Below are positions 34,276 to 42,787 of a stretch of DNA of 60,914 bases, one piece after another; the first letter of the stretch is position 1; each line of letters begins with the position of its first letter. The notes below the pieces were generated by a model. It did no database searches. It was not told where the DNA came from and saw only the letters and a program-made list of their open reading frames with translations. The translations under genes were made by a program, and so were the position numbers. The DNA comes from Rhodospirillales bacterium (GTDB lineage Bacteria > Pseudomonadota > Alphaproteobacteria > Rhodospirillales > Casp-alpha2): contig JABMNT010000203.1 of NCBI GenBank assembly GCA_013203595.1, positions 1 to 60,914 of the forward strand. The letters are read 5' to 3'.

Positions 34276-35673
34276 TCATCGGGCCGAAACAGCGGGCCCC
34301 GGGCGCCGGTTGGCGGGCCGGCGTTTGCGTCCGCCGCCGGCTGCCGGTTTGGCCTGGCCCGGTTTGCCGCCGCCCGCATGGGCCGACGGCGATTTTGCCG
34401 GTTGGGATTTGCCCTGGCCCTGGCTGCGACGACTGGCCGGGCGGCGTCCGTTTGCATGCGGCTTTGCCTTGGCTTTGCCCGGTCGGCGGTTATTGTCGGC
34501 ATCGTCCTTGCCGTCATCATAATCAATCTGGATGCCTTCCATATGATAGGGATGATCCTCGATCATCGGCACTTCCTGGCGAATGGTTTTTTCGATGTCG
34601 CGCAGATAGCCCCGTTCCTCATGATCACAGAAAGACAGAGATACCCCGGAAGCACCGGCGCGTGCGGTGCGGCCGATCCGATGCACGTAGCTGTCGGGTT
34701 CGTTGGGAAGCTCGAAATTGATAACATGGGTTACCCCATCGACGTCAATGCCGCGCGCCGCCACATCGGTGGCGACCAGCGCCCGGATGCTGCCCGAGCG
34801 GAACTCGTTAAGGGCTTTCTGCCGGGCGTTCTGCGATTTGTTGCCATGGATGGCGCTCGATGAGATGCCCAGATCTTCGAGGTTTTTCGCGACTTTATTG
34901 GCCCCGTGTTTGGTCCGGGTGAAGATCAGGACGCGGCTGATTGCCGAGTCTTTCAGGACATGGGCGAGCAGGTCCCGTTTACGGTTTTTCGGCACCATGA
35001 AAACGTGCTGTGTGATTTTCTCAACGGTTGTTGCCGCAGGGGTGACCTCGACGCGGATGGGATCGCGCAAAATCCCGTTGGCCAGTGATTTTACGCTGTT
35101 GGGCATGGTTGCGGAAAACAACACCGTTTGCCGCTGTTTCGGCAATTTTTCGATAATTTTTTTAATATCCCTGATAAAGCCCATATCAAGCATCCGGTCC
35201 GCTTCGTCGAGGACCAGAAATTCGACGTCCTGCAGGCCGATATAGCCCTGGCCCATGAGGTCGAGCAGCCGTCCCGGTGTTGCGATCAGAATATCGACAC
35301 CGGCCTGCAGGGCCTTGATCTGTGGTTTGTCCGAAACGCCGCCGTAGACCAGGCAGGAGCGCAAATGCAGGTATTTTCCGTAAGCATTGACGTTGTCGCC
35401 GATTTGAACCGCCAGTTCGCGGGTTGGTGCGAGAATAAGCGACCGGGTGGTTTTCGGTGATCGCTTGCCTTCCCCCTTCAGAAGCTTCTGGATAATCGGC
35501 AGCGCGAAGGCTGCTGTTTTGCCGGTGCCGGTTTGCGCTACACCGATCAGGTCCCGGCCTTCGAGGATCGACGGGATGGCCTGGGTCTGTATCGGGGTCA
35601 TCTCCGTATATCCCGCTTCTTCGACAGCACGAAGAATAGGCGGGTTAAGGCCGAGTTCCGCAAATTTACGCAT
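34276..35673 (-). CDS. rhlE: DEAD-box RNA helicase (RhlE type)
   Basis: About 465 residues with all helicase motifs: the Q motif (MTPIQTQAIP), I AQTGTGKT, Ia PTRELA, II DEAD, III SAT, V VATDVAARGID and VI HRIGRTARAG. The C-terminal 90 residues are a basic, disordered tail rich in Lys, Arg, Pro and Gly (GKAKAKPHANGRRPASRRS), typical of RhlE-like RNA chaperones. I chose the ATG at 35673 because AGGA precedes it and MRKFAELGL begins the family-typical region; an ATG 10 codons upstream (35703) lacks a ribosome site. It probably acts in rRNA maturation or cold-related RNA unwinding. Confidence 0.92.
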   Translation of the reverse strand: MRKFAELGLNPPILRAVEEAGYTEMTPIQTQAIPSILEGRDLIGVAQTGTGKTAAFALPIIQKLLKGEGKRSPKTTRSLILAPTRELAVQIGDNVNAYGKYLHLRSCLVYGGVSDKPQIKALQAGVDILIATPGRLLDLMGQGYIGLQDVEFLVLDEADRMLDMGFIRDIKKIIEKLPKQRQTVLFSATMPNSVKSLANGILRDPIRVEVTPAATTVEKITQHVFMVPKNRKRDLLAHVLKDSAISRVLIFTRTKHGANKVAKNLEDLGISSSAIHGNKSQNARQKALNEFRSGSIRALVATDVAARGIDVDGVTHVINFELPNEPDSYVHRIGRTARAGASGVSLSFCDHEERGYLRDIEKTIRQEVPMIEDHPYHMEGIQIDYDDGKDDADNNRRPGKAKAKPHANGRRPASRRSQGQGKSQPAKSPSAHAGGGKPGQAKPAAGGGRKRRPANRRPGPAVSAR

Positions 35674-35805
35674 ATTGAGTGTATTCCTGTCCGTGAAGGC
35701 CATGCGCCCGGTGGATATTGAGCATCAGAAGTGAATTGCCAGCGGTTACCTATCGTCAGGCGGCAGGAGAGTCAATCGAATGCCTGTTGCCGGCTGCTTA
35801 TACAC

Positions 35806-35838
35806 TAGAGTGCTTCCTATTGATATGGAGTCACTCTA
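35806..35838. repeat. Short palindromic element
   Basis: TAGAGTG (35806-35812) and CACTCTA (35832-35838) flank a TCC/GGA inner pair and an AT-rich loop. It lies in the 247-bp gap between the helicase and SapC-family genes. It could be a REP-like element or a regulator site. I saw no second copy in the window. Confidence 0.4.
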
Positions 35839-35920
35839 AGCCCCGGGGATTGACACTTTGTTAAGGCCTCGGGCGTAGGGTCCATATATAACCAGTTATT
35901 ATTGATTAGGGGCGTCTGCG

Positions 35921-36631
35921 ATGTTTCAGAATTTTGCAAACCTTGATGTTGATTTGCACAAAGATCTAAAATTCGAGCCTTCGGTTAACCTGAAGTTTGC
36001 GGCGACAACCGCAATGGCGCCCATTGCGGCATCGGAGATGTCCCGCTCGATTCGCCAGTTTCCGGTTTGCTTTTCCATGGATGATCCCCTGGTGCCGGTC
36101 GCCTTCATGTCATTGCTGCCGGAAAAAAATGCCTTTGTGAATGCAGCAGGGGCCTGGGCCGGCGACTATCTGCCTGCCCACATCCGTCGCTTCCCGTTCA
36201 TTCTGGGCAATACGGATGATCCGGATAAATTTACCATCATGTTTGATTCGGATGCGCCCGAACTCAATACCTTCTCAGGCAAACCCCTGTATGAAGACAA
36301 TGGCGAAATGGCCCCGGCCTTGCAGGAAGTGGTTGCTTTTTTGCAGGCCTTCCAGAGCGAGCTTGCCGCCACCCAGGCTCTGCTCAGGCCATTGATCGAG
36401 AAAGACGTTCTGACGGTGCAGAACATTACCGTCAACCGGCCTGACGGCAGCACCTGGACATTTGATGGGGTCCGTGCGGTCGACGGCGACCGGCTCAACG
36501 CGCTTGATGATGCAACGCTGGCGGAATGGGTACGCAGCGGCCTGATGGCGATTGTCTATGGCCACCTGCACTCGCTGGAAAATGTCCGTTATCTGGCTGA
36601 ACAGCAGGGAATTATAGCCAAACAGGACTAA
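35921..36631 (+). CDS. SapC family protein
   Basis: The 236 residues match the SapC family: LKFAATTAMAPIAASEMSRSIRQFPVCFS at the N-terminus, PVAFMSLLPEKNAFVNAAGAWAGDYLPAHIRRFPFILG in the first third, and a helical C-terminus. The name comes from a gene linked to S-layer biogenesis in Campylobacter; in alphaproteobacteria such genes are often near TonB receptors or tryptophan halogenases, which are absent here. There is no signal peptide. The biochemical function is unknown. It is a single gene with its own intergenic region, and GC-rich inverted repeats (GGCGCAG/CTGCGCC, 36635-36662) follow the stop. Confidence 0.85.
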   Translation: MFQNFANLDVDLHKDLKFEPSVNLKFAATTAMAPIAASEMSRSIRQFPVCFSMDDPLVPVAFMSLLPEKNAFVNAAGAWAGDYLPAHIRRFPFILGNTDDPDKFTIMFDSDAPELNTFSGKPLYEDNGEMAPALQEVVAFLQAFQSELAATQALLRPLIEKDVLTVQNITVNRPDGSTWTFDGVRAVDGDRLNALDDATLAEWVRSGLMAIVYGHLHSLENVRYLAEQQGIIAKQD

Positions 36632-36726
36632 GCAGGCGCAGTTTCCCAAGAGGGCCTGCGCCAGGCGTCACAGGCGTCGCCGGGGCAGGCAACCGGTTTG
36701 ATGGTTTTTGCTGCGGATGTGGCGGC

Positions 36727-37446
36727 TTATCGGGTTTCCATGGATTCAATCAGTTTGTTGGCAACGGTTTCCAAATGGCCGCGCATGGCATTTTCAGCGC
36801 CGACGGGATCACGTTTAGCGACAAAATCCAGTATGATATCGTGTTCGCCAAAGCTGTGGTGGTCCATTTTCCGGGCCAGCGGAACCCGACGGTTGCGGGT
36901 CCAGACAACGGAACGCCGAACCATATTCAATGTATCAAACAAAGACATCAGCGGCGTGTTATGTGCGGCCAGGGCAAAGGCCCGGTGCAGATTGTTGTCC
37001 CAGGTTTCATAAATCCGCCAGTCCGGCGCGGTTTTGGTCTTGTGAATGCAGTGCTCGATATCGCGGATATCGGCTTCGGTTGCATGGATGGCGGCGAGGC
37101 GGACCAGCCCCGGCTCAATCAGCATGCGGGCTTCCATCAATTCGCGTGGGCTGGTGCGGCTGGATACATAGGCGACATCGCTGGCGGTTTCGATCGGTCG
37201 CGAGCCGACGAAGGTGCCGCGCCCGACGTGCCGCCAGATTTGCCCCTCCGCTTCCAGATCGGCCAGGGCCTTGCGCAGCAGGGTGCGCGAAATCCCCAGT
37301 TCCGTCGACAGGGCGCGTTCCGCGGGAAGCCGGCTGTTCAGTTCAAACCGGTTTTCCGACAGGAAATTGCGCAACGTTTCCGTCGCATCAGAAGCGCCTC
37401 TCAGGGATTTCTGGTCTTCACTTTCGTTGATCATTGCCGGCTGCAT
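36727..37446 (-). CDS. GntR-family regulator, FadR/FCD subfamily
   Basis: The 239 residues have a winged helix-turn-helix (SRLPAERALSTELGISRTLLRKALADLEAEGQI, about 38-70) and a C-terminal all-helical FCD domain (ELMEARMLIEPGLVRLAAIHATEADI onward) with the His-rich ligand/metal pocket residues (HRAFALAAHN, DHHSFGEHDII). GGAGG precedes the ATG by 5 bp. It is divergent from an NMT1-type ABC operon and probably controls it through the palindrome at 37479-37496. The ligand is likely a small carboxylate, as for most FCD regulators. Confidence 0.9.
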   Translation of the reverse strand: MQPAMINESEDQKSLRGASDATETLRNFLSENRFELNSRLPAERALSTELGISRTLLRKALADLEAEGQIWRHVGRGTFVGSRPIETASDVAYVSSRTSPRELMEARMLIEPGLVRLAAIHATEADIRDIEHCIHKTKTAPDWRIYETWDNNLHRAFALAAHNTPLMSLFDTLNMVRRSVVWTRNRRVPLARKMDHHSFGEHDIILDFVAKRDPVGAENAMRGHLETVANKLIESMETR

Positions 37447-37478
37447 TGAAACCTCCGATTTTTGCCATTTTAAATTAC

Positions 37479-37496
37479 ACCAATATTACTATTGGT
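37479..37496. promoter_or_regulatory. Candidate GntR operator
   Basis: ACCAATA-TTAC-TATTGGT: an 18-bp palindrome with 7-bp arms in the divergent region between the GntR gene and the NMT1-type SBP gene. It partly matches the TGGT/ACCA-type half-sites of FadR-family regulators. Confidence 0.65.
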
Positions 37497-37521
37497 TGGA
37501 CAATTATTTATAAATTATAAT
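37493..37521 (+). promoter_or_regulatory. Candidate promoter of the NMT1-type ABC operon
   Basis: TTGGTT (37493-37498) and a perfect -10 TATAAT (37516-37521) with 17 bp between them, about 125 bp upstream of the SBP start. The -35 hexamer overlaps the right arm of the GntR palindrome, consistent with repression by exclusion. Confidence 0.5.
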
Positions 37522-37646
37522 AAAACCGGTGTAAATAGTTGACTTTTGTCCACAAAAGAAAATACCATTCAGACATTGGTTGAGGATTATAAAAACATAA
37601 ATTGTTTTTTGCCTCATTTGTTCGTCTTAATTCGGGAGGAAAAAAG

Positions 37647-38651
37647 ATGTTTATTCGGTCAAAAATGACACTGTTGTGCGCTTCTGCTGCACTTGCGCTC
37701 GGGGTCGCAATGTCGAGCGGTGCGTCAAAAGCAGCTGAGATGGGTTCGATGCATATTGCCTTTGGTGATATTCCAGGTGCCGATATGCTGGGCTTCATGA
37801 TTGCGGCAAAACGGGCGGAATCGCGTGGGGTAAAGCTGAAAATCAGTTTCCTGCAGTCGGAAGACCTGGCCTCGCAGGCCATCGTATCGGGACAGGCGGA
37901 TATCGGAGTCGGCACACCTTATGCGCTGATTCAAAAAGTGAAGGCGCCCATCCGCATGTTCTACCAGCTTTCCAAACTGGCATTCTTTCCCATCGTCAAC
38001 ACCGAAAAGTATAAGGGTTGGAAAGATCTGGACGGTCAGCCGATGTATACCCATGCCCGCGGTTCCGGAACCGAGGCGATCATGAATCTTATGGCCATGA
38101 AGAATAACATCAAATACTCAGCCATGAGTTACGTTCCCGGTTCTGCCGTGCGTGCCGGCGCCATGTTGCAGGGCCGCATTGATGCGACCATTGTTGATGC
38201 GGAACGCCGTACCTTGTTGATGCGCGAAGGCAAGGGAAAGTTTGCCCTGCTTCCGTTGCCGAAAATCGACGCCAGCGATGAAGCGCTTTATGCAAATACC
38301 GAATTCATGGAGAAGAACGAAGAAGCCATTAATATTCTCCTTGAAGAACTTGTCCTGACATGGCGTGAAATCAACAAAAACCCGGGTTATGTGTCGAAGG
38401 CACGGGCTGAATACAATTTGCTGCCGGATATGCCGGCCAGCGATGCGGAAGGCATTGATCCCTATTATGCCGAAGCTGTTGAGACGAAAATATTCGATGA
38501 TAATGGTGGTGGCGAGAAAGCCATATTGGGTGATTTTGAGTTTTACGATTTTGCCGGCACGATCAAAGGCGATACCTCAAAGCTGACAGTCGAGGAGTTC
38601 TGGAATCTGGCTCCCCTGAACAAGGCCCTTGATAAGCTGGGTCGCATGTAA
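37647..38651 (+). CDS. ABC transporter substrate-binding protein, NMT1/SsuA-like
   Basis: The 334-residue protein has a Sec signal peptide (MFIRSKMTLLCASAALALGVAMSSGASKA, probable cleavage near residue 31) and a type II periplasmic-binding fold. Family-typical segments are SEDLASQAIVSGQADIGVGTPYALIQKVKAPIRM and GSGTEAIMNLMAMKNNIKY. Such proteins bind sulfonates, taurine, thiamine precursors, nitrate or aromatic acids. GGGAGGA precedes the ATG at ideal spacing. It heads an operon with permease, ATPase and second permease genes. The cargo cannot be decided. Confidence 0.88.
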   Translation: MFIRSKMTLLCASAALALGVAMSSGASKAAEMGSMHIAFGDIPGADMLGFMIAAKRAESRGVKLKISFLQSEDLASQAIVSGQADIGVGTPYALIQKVKAPIRMFYQLSKLAFFPIVNTEKYKGWKDLDGQPMYTHARGSGTEAIMNLMAMKNNIKYSAMSYVPGSAVRAGAMLQGRIDATIVDAERRTLLMREGKGKFALLPLPKIDASDEALYANTEFMEKNEEAINILLEELVLTWREINKNPGYVSKARAEYNLLPDMPASDAEGIDPYYAEAVETKIFDDNGGGEKAILGDFEFYDFAGTIKGDTSKLTVEEFWNLAPLNKALDKLGRM

Positions 38652-38661
38652 AAAAGACAGG

Positions 38662-38697
38662 CGGTCGATCTGTCCGAACACAGGCGCAGGTCGACCG
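38662..38697 (+). terminator. Hairpin after the NMT1-type SBP gene
   Basis: CGGTCGA (38662-38668) pairs with TCGACCG (38691-38697), with an inner CTGT/ACAG stem, followed by the T-rich TTCCTTCTTT. It is placed between the SBP and permease genes, like the hairpin in the Liv-type operon, and probably limits read-through. Confidence 0.55.
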
Positions 38698-38749
38698 TTC
38701 CTTCTTTAGCCATTTCACACATACATAATTAAGAGAAACGAATAACACC

Positions 38750-39559
38750 ATGTCGCGTACTCTTGTAGATTCCGTCTATATCCCTCCCGAGACTTCATCT
38801 TTTGATACGATGATTATCTGGCGAACCATCTCTGTACTTTTTGTTTTTGGATCCTGGGAAATCGCCGGTCGTATTCCAATCAGTATTGCGTTCCCGACTT
38901 TTTTCGAGACCATGACTGCCCTGTTCGAGATGATTATGGATGGACGTTTGGCCCATGCCTATTTTGAAACCTTGAAGCCGTTGCTTGTCGGGGTCGGAAT
39001 TTCCGCCGGTTTTGGCGTTCTTATCGGTACTTCCATGGGCCTCTACCGGTCCGTCCAATGGTTGGGTGAGCCGATTTTCATCGTCATGCAGGCGGCCCCC
39101 ATGGCTGCCTTGATCCCCCTGGTTACCTTTGTTTACGGGATCGGACTGGCGGCAAAGGTCTGCGCCGTGGTTATTCTGGCGGCACCTATTATTGTCCTGA
39201 ATTCATATAAAGCGGTGACCAACGCCAATGTCTCACTCATTCAGATGTGCGCGTCCTTTCAGGGATCGCGGGTGCAGCAGATTATTCGGGTGATTATCCC
39301 CGACGCCAGTCCGATGATTTTTGCCGGTCTGCGTCTTGGCGTCGCGGCCGGCTTCATCGGTGTCATTCTGGCGGAGTTGCTGATCACACCGACCGGAATT
39401 GGTGATCTGATTACCTATCACCGCTCCGTTGCCGAATATGCAGATATGTATGCCGCAATCTTCTCCATTATCCTGTTTGCGGCGGTCACCATTGGTTTGC
39501 TGGAAAAGGCCGAGATCGCCTATTTCCGGCCGGAACGCAAGAAAAAGAAAGGAAGCTGA
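38750..39559 (+). CDS. ABC transporter permease (SsuC/TauC-like), first copy
   Basis: The 269 residues have about six membrane helices and the BPD_transp_1 loop. The EAA-like segment follows MCASFQGSRVQQIIRVIIPDASPMIFAGLRLGVAAGFIG, and VILAELLITPTGIGDLI is the usual C-terminal signature. The N-terminal 20 residues are a cytosolic lead. It would form a heterodimeric pore with the second permease of this operon (40395-41150), which is only distantly similar. The ATPase gene begins 2 bp after its stop. Confidence 0.88.
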   Translation: MSRTLVDSVYIPPETSSFDTMIIWRTISVLFVFGSWEIAGRIPISIAFPTFFETMTALFEMIMDGRLAHAYFETLKPLLVGVGISAGFGVLIGTSMGLYRSVQWLGEPIFIVMQAAPMAALIPLVTFVYGIGLAAKVCAVVILAAPIIVLNSYKAVTNANVSLIQMCASFQGSRVQQIIRVIIPDASPMIFAGLRLGVAAGFIGVILAELLITPTGIGDLITYHRSVAEYADMYAAIFSIILFAAVTIGLLEKAEIAYFRPERKKKKGS

Positions 39560-39561
39560 AA

Positions 39562-40395
39562 ATGACCACTGTCATCGCTTCCCCTACACAAGAGGAACAT
39601 AGTCGCGTGAATGATACAGCACAGGAAATCGTTGAAGTTTCCGGAATAACCAAGGTTTATCCGGGTGGTACCGTCGCCCTGCGGGGAGTCGATCTGGCCT
39701 TTCCAAAGGGAAAGATGACAACCCTGCTCGGGCCTTCGGGCTGTGGAAAAACCACGCTGCTTAAAATCATCGCCGGTCTGCTGGATGCCACAGAAGGCGT
39801 AGTCCGGGTCAATGGCAAGGAAGTCAGCGGTCCGGGTCCGGAGCGGGCTTTTGTTTTTCAGGACTTTGCCCTGCTGCCCTGGGCAACGGTGCTTACCAAT
39901 GTTGGCTTCGGCCTGGAGATGCAGGGCGTTGACAAAGCAACCCGGGAAGCGAAATCACGCAGCTATATTACCAAGGTCGGCCTCGCCGGATTTGAAGACA
40001 ATTACCCGCATGAGCTTTCCGGCGGCATGCGCCAGCGCGTTGGCCTGGCCCGCGCCCTGGCCGTCAGTGCCGATGTCTTGTTGATGGACGAGCCGTTTTC
40101 TGCCGTTGATGAGCAAACCCGGCGGTTGTTTCAGGAAGAACTTCTGCGTCTTCTGGCCATGGAAAACAAAACGGTGATATTTGTCACCCATAGCATTGAA
40201 GAAGCGGTTTATGTTTCCGACCAGATCGTCCTGTTGTCGCCGCGCCCCGGACGCATCAACCGGGTTGTCATTCCCGGAATTGAGCGCGACGGGAAAACCC
40301 CGGATGAAATCCGCCGTGAGCCGGGCTTTCTCGACACCGTCGAAGACATCTGGGATACCCTGAAGAAATACCTGGACGAGGAAAGGATGGTGTAA
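39562..40395 (+). CDS. ABC transporter ATP-binding protein (SsuB/TauB-like)
   Basis: The 277 residues contain Walker A GPSGCGKTT, Q-loop QDFALLPWATV, signature LSGGMRQRVGLARAL, Walker B VLLMDEPFSAVDEQTR and switch FVTHSIEEAVY. FQDFALLPW is characteristic of the nitrate/sulfonate/taurine class. The stop TAA shares one base with the ATG of the following permease (TAATG). A second in-frame ATG lies about 15 codons in. Confidence 0.92.
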   Translation: MTTVIASPTQEEHSRVNDTAQEIVEVSGITKVYPGGTVALRGVDLAFPKGKMTTLLGPSGCGKTTLLKIIAGLLDATEGVVRVNGKEVSGPGPERAFVFQDFALLPWATVLTNVGFGLEMQGVDKATREAKSRSYITKVGLAGFEDNYPHELSGGMRQRVGLARALAVSADVLLMDEPFSAVDEQTRRLFQEELLRLLAMENKTVIFVTHSIEEAVYVSDQIVLLSPRPGRINRVVIPGIERDGKTPDEIRREPGFLDTVEDIWDTLKKYLDEERMV

Positions 40396-41150
40396 TGGTT
40401 TTTTTCGGCGTCCGCGTTCCTGCGGTCTTCTCGTTGCTCATCTGGTGCGCCCTGTGGGAAGTGGTCGGGCGGATGGATGCTGTGTTCATCTTTCCGCCGC
40501 TGTCCGCTGTGCTCGTCAAACTGGTGATGATTCTTGGTCAGAACAATTTTCATGAGGCCGCTATCATTTCCCTGAAAGCCTTCAGTATCGGCATGTTCTG
40601 GGCTGTTCTTGTGGGCGTTTTCCTGGGCTTTCTGATGGGCCGTGTCGATGCCGCCAACAAACTGCTGGGCATGTGGGTGAATATTTTCGCCAGTGCACCC
40701 CTGTCTTCGCTGGTGCCGATCCTGATGCTGCTGTTCGGCTTTGGTGAGACGACAATTATTGTCACGGTGTTTTTGTTTGCGGTGTGGATTATCACCCTCG
40801 ATACCTATGCGGGTGTCAGCCACATAAGCCCGTCGCTTAATGAAATGGCGCGTTCCTTTGGTGCCAGCAAATGGGATATGTATACAAAGGTCCTGTTTTG
40901 GGCTGCGCTGCCGGAAATCCTGGCGGGCATACGCATGGGGTTTATCCGGGCCGTAAAAGGTGTGGTCATCGGCCAGCTGCTGGTCTCGGTGGTTGCTCTG
41001 GGTGCCATGTTCTCGCGCTATTCACGCAGTTTCCTGCTCGAGGAATTCTGGGCGCTGGCTTTGATTCTATTCGTCTTCGCCCTTGGCATCTCGTCGATGA
41101 TCGGCTGGGTCGAGCGCCGGGTCGAATATTATGCGGGTGCGCGCATGTGA
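40395..41150 (+). CDS. ABC transporter permease (SsuC/TauC-like), second copy
   Basis: The 251 residues have about six hydrophobic helices. The cytosolic coupling loop SPSLNEMARSFGASKWDMYTKVLFWAALPEILAGIRMG is typical of the family. It is not a duplicate of the first permease: identity is low by eye. NMT1-type systems with two different permease genes are a minority; most use a homodimer. A strong terminator (41193-41235) closes the operon. Confidence 0.88.
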   Translation: MVFFGVRVPAVFSLLIWCALWEVVGRMDAVFIFPPLSAVLVKLVMILGQNNFHEAAIISLKAFSIGMFWAVLVGVFLGFLMGRVDAANKLLGMWVNIFASAPLSSLVPILMLLFGFGETTIIVTVFLFAVWIITLDTYAGVSHISPSLNEMARSFGASKWDMYTKVLFWAALPEILAGIRMGFIRAVKGVVIGQLLVSVVALGAMFSRYSRSFLLEEFWALALILFVFALGISSMIGWVERRVEYYAGARM

Positions 41151-41192
41151 TGCGGTTCTGACAAACATCCTTATTGGATGTCGGGATTGAAT

Positions 41193-41235
41193 GGGCGGAG
41201 CGTTGCCATATTTGGGGTAACGCTCCGCCCTTTTT
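41193..41235 (+). terminator. Strong Rho-independent terminator of the NMT1-type ABC operon
   Basis: A 15-bp stem with one G-U pair: GGGCGGAGCGTTGCC (41193-41207) with GGTAACGCTCCGCCC (41216-41230), an 8-nt loop, then TTTTT (41231-41235). It is the clearest terminator in the window. Confidence 0.95.
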
Positions 41236-41347
41236 CGTTGCCGGAAAGCCGTGCCTGCGTCTGAACTCCGTCCCTTCAGGATTGTTCTGGAATCGCATGA
41301 TAATTCCTTCTATTTTGCCCGTAGTTTGAAATTTTGGAATTGACCCC

Positions 41348-42187
41348 ATGGATGACGCACAAATTAAAATGCAGGAAATGATCGATCTGATGATCGAGGT
41401 TGTCGCCACTTACGGACTGGATGTCATTGGCGCCGTCGTTATTCTTATTTTCGGCTGGATGGCGGCTGGCTGGTGCAGCGGCGTAACGGCCAAGGCGCTT
41501 GCCAGGACCGGCAAAATCGACGTCATGATCCAGCATTTTCTTGCCAATGCGGTGCGCTATGCGGTCCTGATTTTCACCCTGCTGGCGGTGCTTGACCGGT
41601 TTGGTGTGGAAACAACCAGCTTCATTGCGATTTTGGGTGCCACCGGCCTGGCCATCGGTCTGGCGATGCAGGGGGCCCTCAGTAATGTGGCTGCTGGCGT
41701 GATGCTTTTGTTTTTTCGCCCCTTCAAGGTCGGTGATTTTATCGACGGCGGCGGCCAGTCCGGTACGGTTAAGTCCGTATCTCTGTTCCTGACCTATCTG
41801 AACACCCCCGATAACGTGGAGGTCATTATTCCCAACAGCCAGCTTTGGAACGCGGCAATCAAGAACTACAGCTTCAATGAGACGCGGCGTCTTGATTTAC
41901 TGTTCGGTATTGGCTACGGCGACGATATCGATAAGGCCATGGCTATCATCCAGGGAATTATTGATGCCGACGAGCGCTGCCGCAAGGAGCCTGAACCGGT
42001 CATTGTTGTCGGTAATCTGGGCGAAAGTTCGGTCGATATCATCGTTAGGGTCTGGTGCAAAGGCAGCGATTACTGGGGACTGAAATGGCATATGCTGAAA
42101 ACCGTTAAACAAACCTTCGATAAGCAGGGCGTCTCGATTCCGTTTCCGCAGCGTGACGTTCATCTGATTGGCGCTGACAAGGATTAG
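41348..42187 (+). CDS. mscS: Small-conductance mechanosensitive channel, MscS family
   Basis: The 279 residues follow the E. coli MscS plan: three membrane helices, with the pore-lining TM3 containing AILGATGLAIGLAMQGALSNVAAGVMLLFFRPFKVGDFI (about 96-135), then the beta domain (GTVKSVSLFLTYLNTPDNVEVIIPNSQLWN) and the C-terminal alpha/beta domain forming the cytosolic vestibule. It releases solutes on hypo-osmotic shock. The gene stands alone between two terminators. Confidence 0.94.
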   Translation: MDDAQIKMQEMIDLMIEVVATYGLDVIGAVVILIFGWMAAGWCSGVTAKALARTGKIDVMIQHFLANAVRYAVLIFTLLAVLDRFGVETTSFIAILGATGLAIGLAMQGALSNVAAGVMLLFFRPFKVGDFIDGGGQSGTVKSVSLFLTYLNTPDNVEVIIPNSQLWNAAIKNYSFNETRRLDLLFGIGYGDDIDKAMAIIQGIIDADERCRKEPEPVIVVGNLGESSVDIIVRVWCKGSDYWGLKWHMLKTVKQTFDKQGVSIPFPQRDVHLIGADKD

Positions 42188-42197
42188 CCGGATTTGC

Positions 42198-42225
42198 AGA
42201 TGAACGGGACTAATTCCGTTCATCT
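42198..42225. terminator. Terminator between mscS and the convergent yjbQ gene
   Basis: AGATGAACGG (42198-42207) pairs perfectly with CCGTTCATCT (42216-42225) around an 8-nt loop; TCGTTTCT follows on the plus strand. It lies between two convergent genes and may serve both. Confidence 0.7.
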
Positions 42226-42259
42226 TCGTTTCTCTGTCCGGGGAGGAGCTGTATCGGGT

Positions 42260-42679
42260 TTACAGGCCCAACAGGTGCAGGCTTATTCGGCGCCGGTGCG
42301 GCAGCATGCGATGCTCGAACAGATAGATCGCCTGCCAGGTTCCGAGAACCGGCTGCCCGCCGCTTACGGGAATCGACAGCGAGACGTCGGTCAGGGCGCT
42401 GCGGATATGGGCGGGCATGTCGTCCGGTCCTTCCGCCCGGTGCCGGTAGAGGTGCGGGTCTTCCTCCACCAGGCGGGAAAAAAACCTGTCCAGGTCGAAA
42501 ACCACATCGGGGTCGGCATTTTCCTGGATGGTCAGGGACGCTGACGTGTGGCGGATAAACAGGGTCAACAGGCCGGTACTGATCTGCTGGCCGCCCGTCC
42601 ATTCAACCACCTGCTCCGTGATATCAAGAAGACCCCGCGATCGGGTCTGCACCTGCAGCTCGTATTGAGCCTGTTTCAA
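42260..42679 (-). CDS. yjbQ: YjbQ/UPF0047 family protein (secondary thiamine-phosphate synthase enzyme)
   Basis: The 139 residues are the full length of the family. The conserved core is visible: RHTSASLTIQENADPDV (about 43-59) and EGPDDMPAHIRSALTDVSLSIPV (about 83-106), with LGTWQAIYLFEHR near the C-terminus. E. coli YjbQ has weak thiamine-phosphate synthase activity in vitro; the physiological role is uncertain. It is a single gene, convergent with mscS and divergent from mmcB. Confidence 0.92.
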   Translation of the reverse strand: MKQAQYELQVQTRSRGLLDITEQVVEWTGGQQISTGLLTLFIRHTSASLTIQENADPDVVFDLDRFFSRLVEEDPHLYRHRAEGPDDMPAHIRSALTDVSLSIPVSGGQPVLGTWQAIYLFEHRMLPHRRRISLHLLGL

Positions 42680-42787
42680 CGTGTTTGTCTCCGGTTATCC
42701 GTGGTCGCGGTCAGATGACCTTGAAAGAGGCACTTTGGCCGGATAAGGTGGCAAAGACAACAAGGAACATAACGGGAATATCTGACC

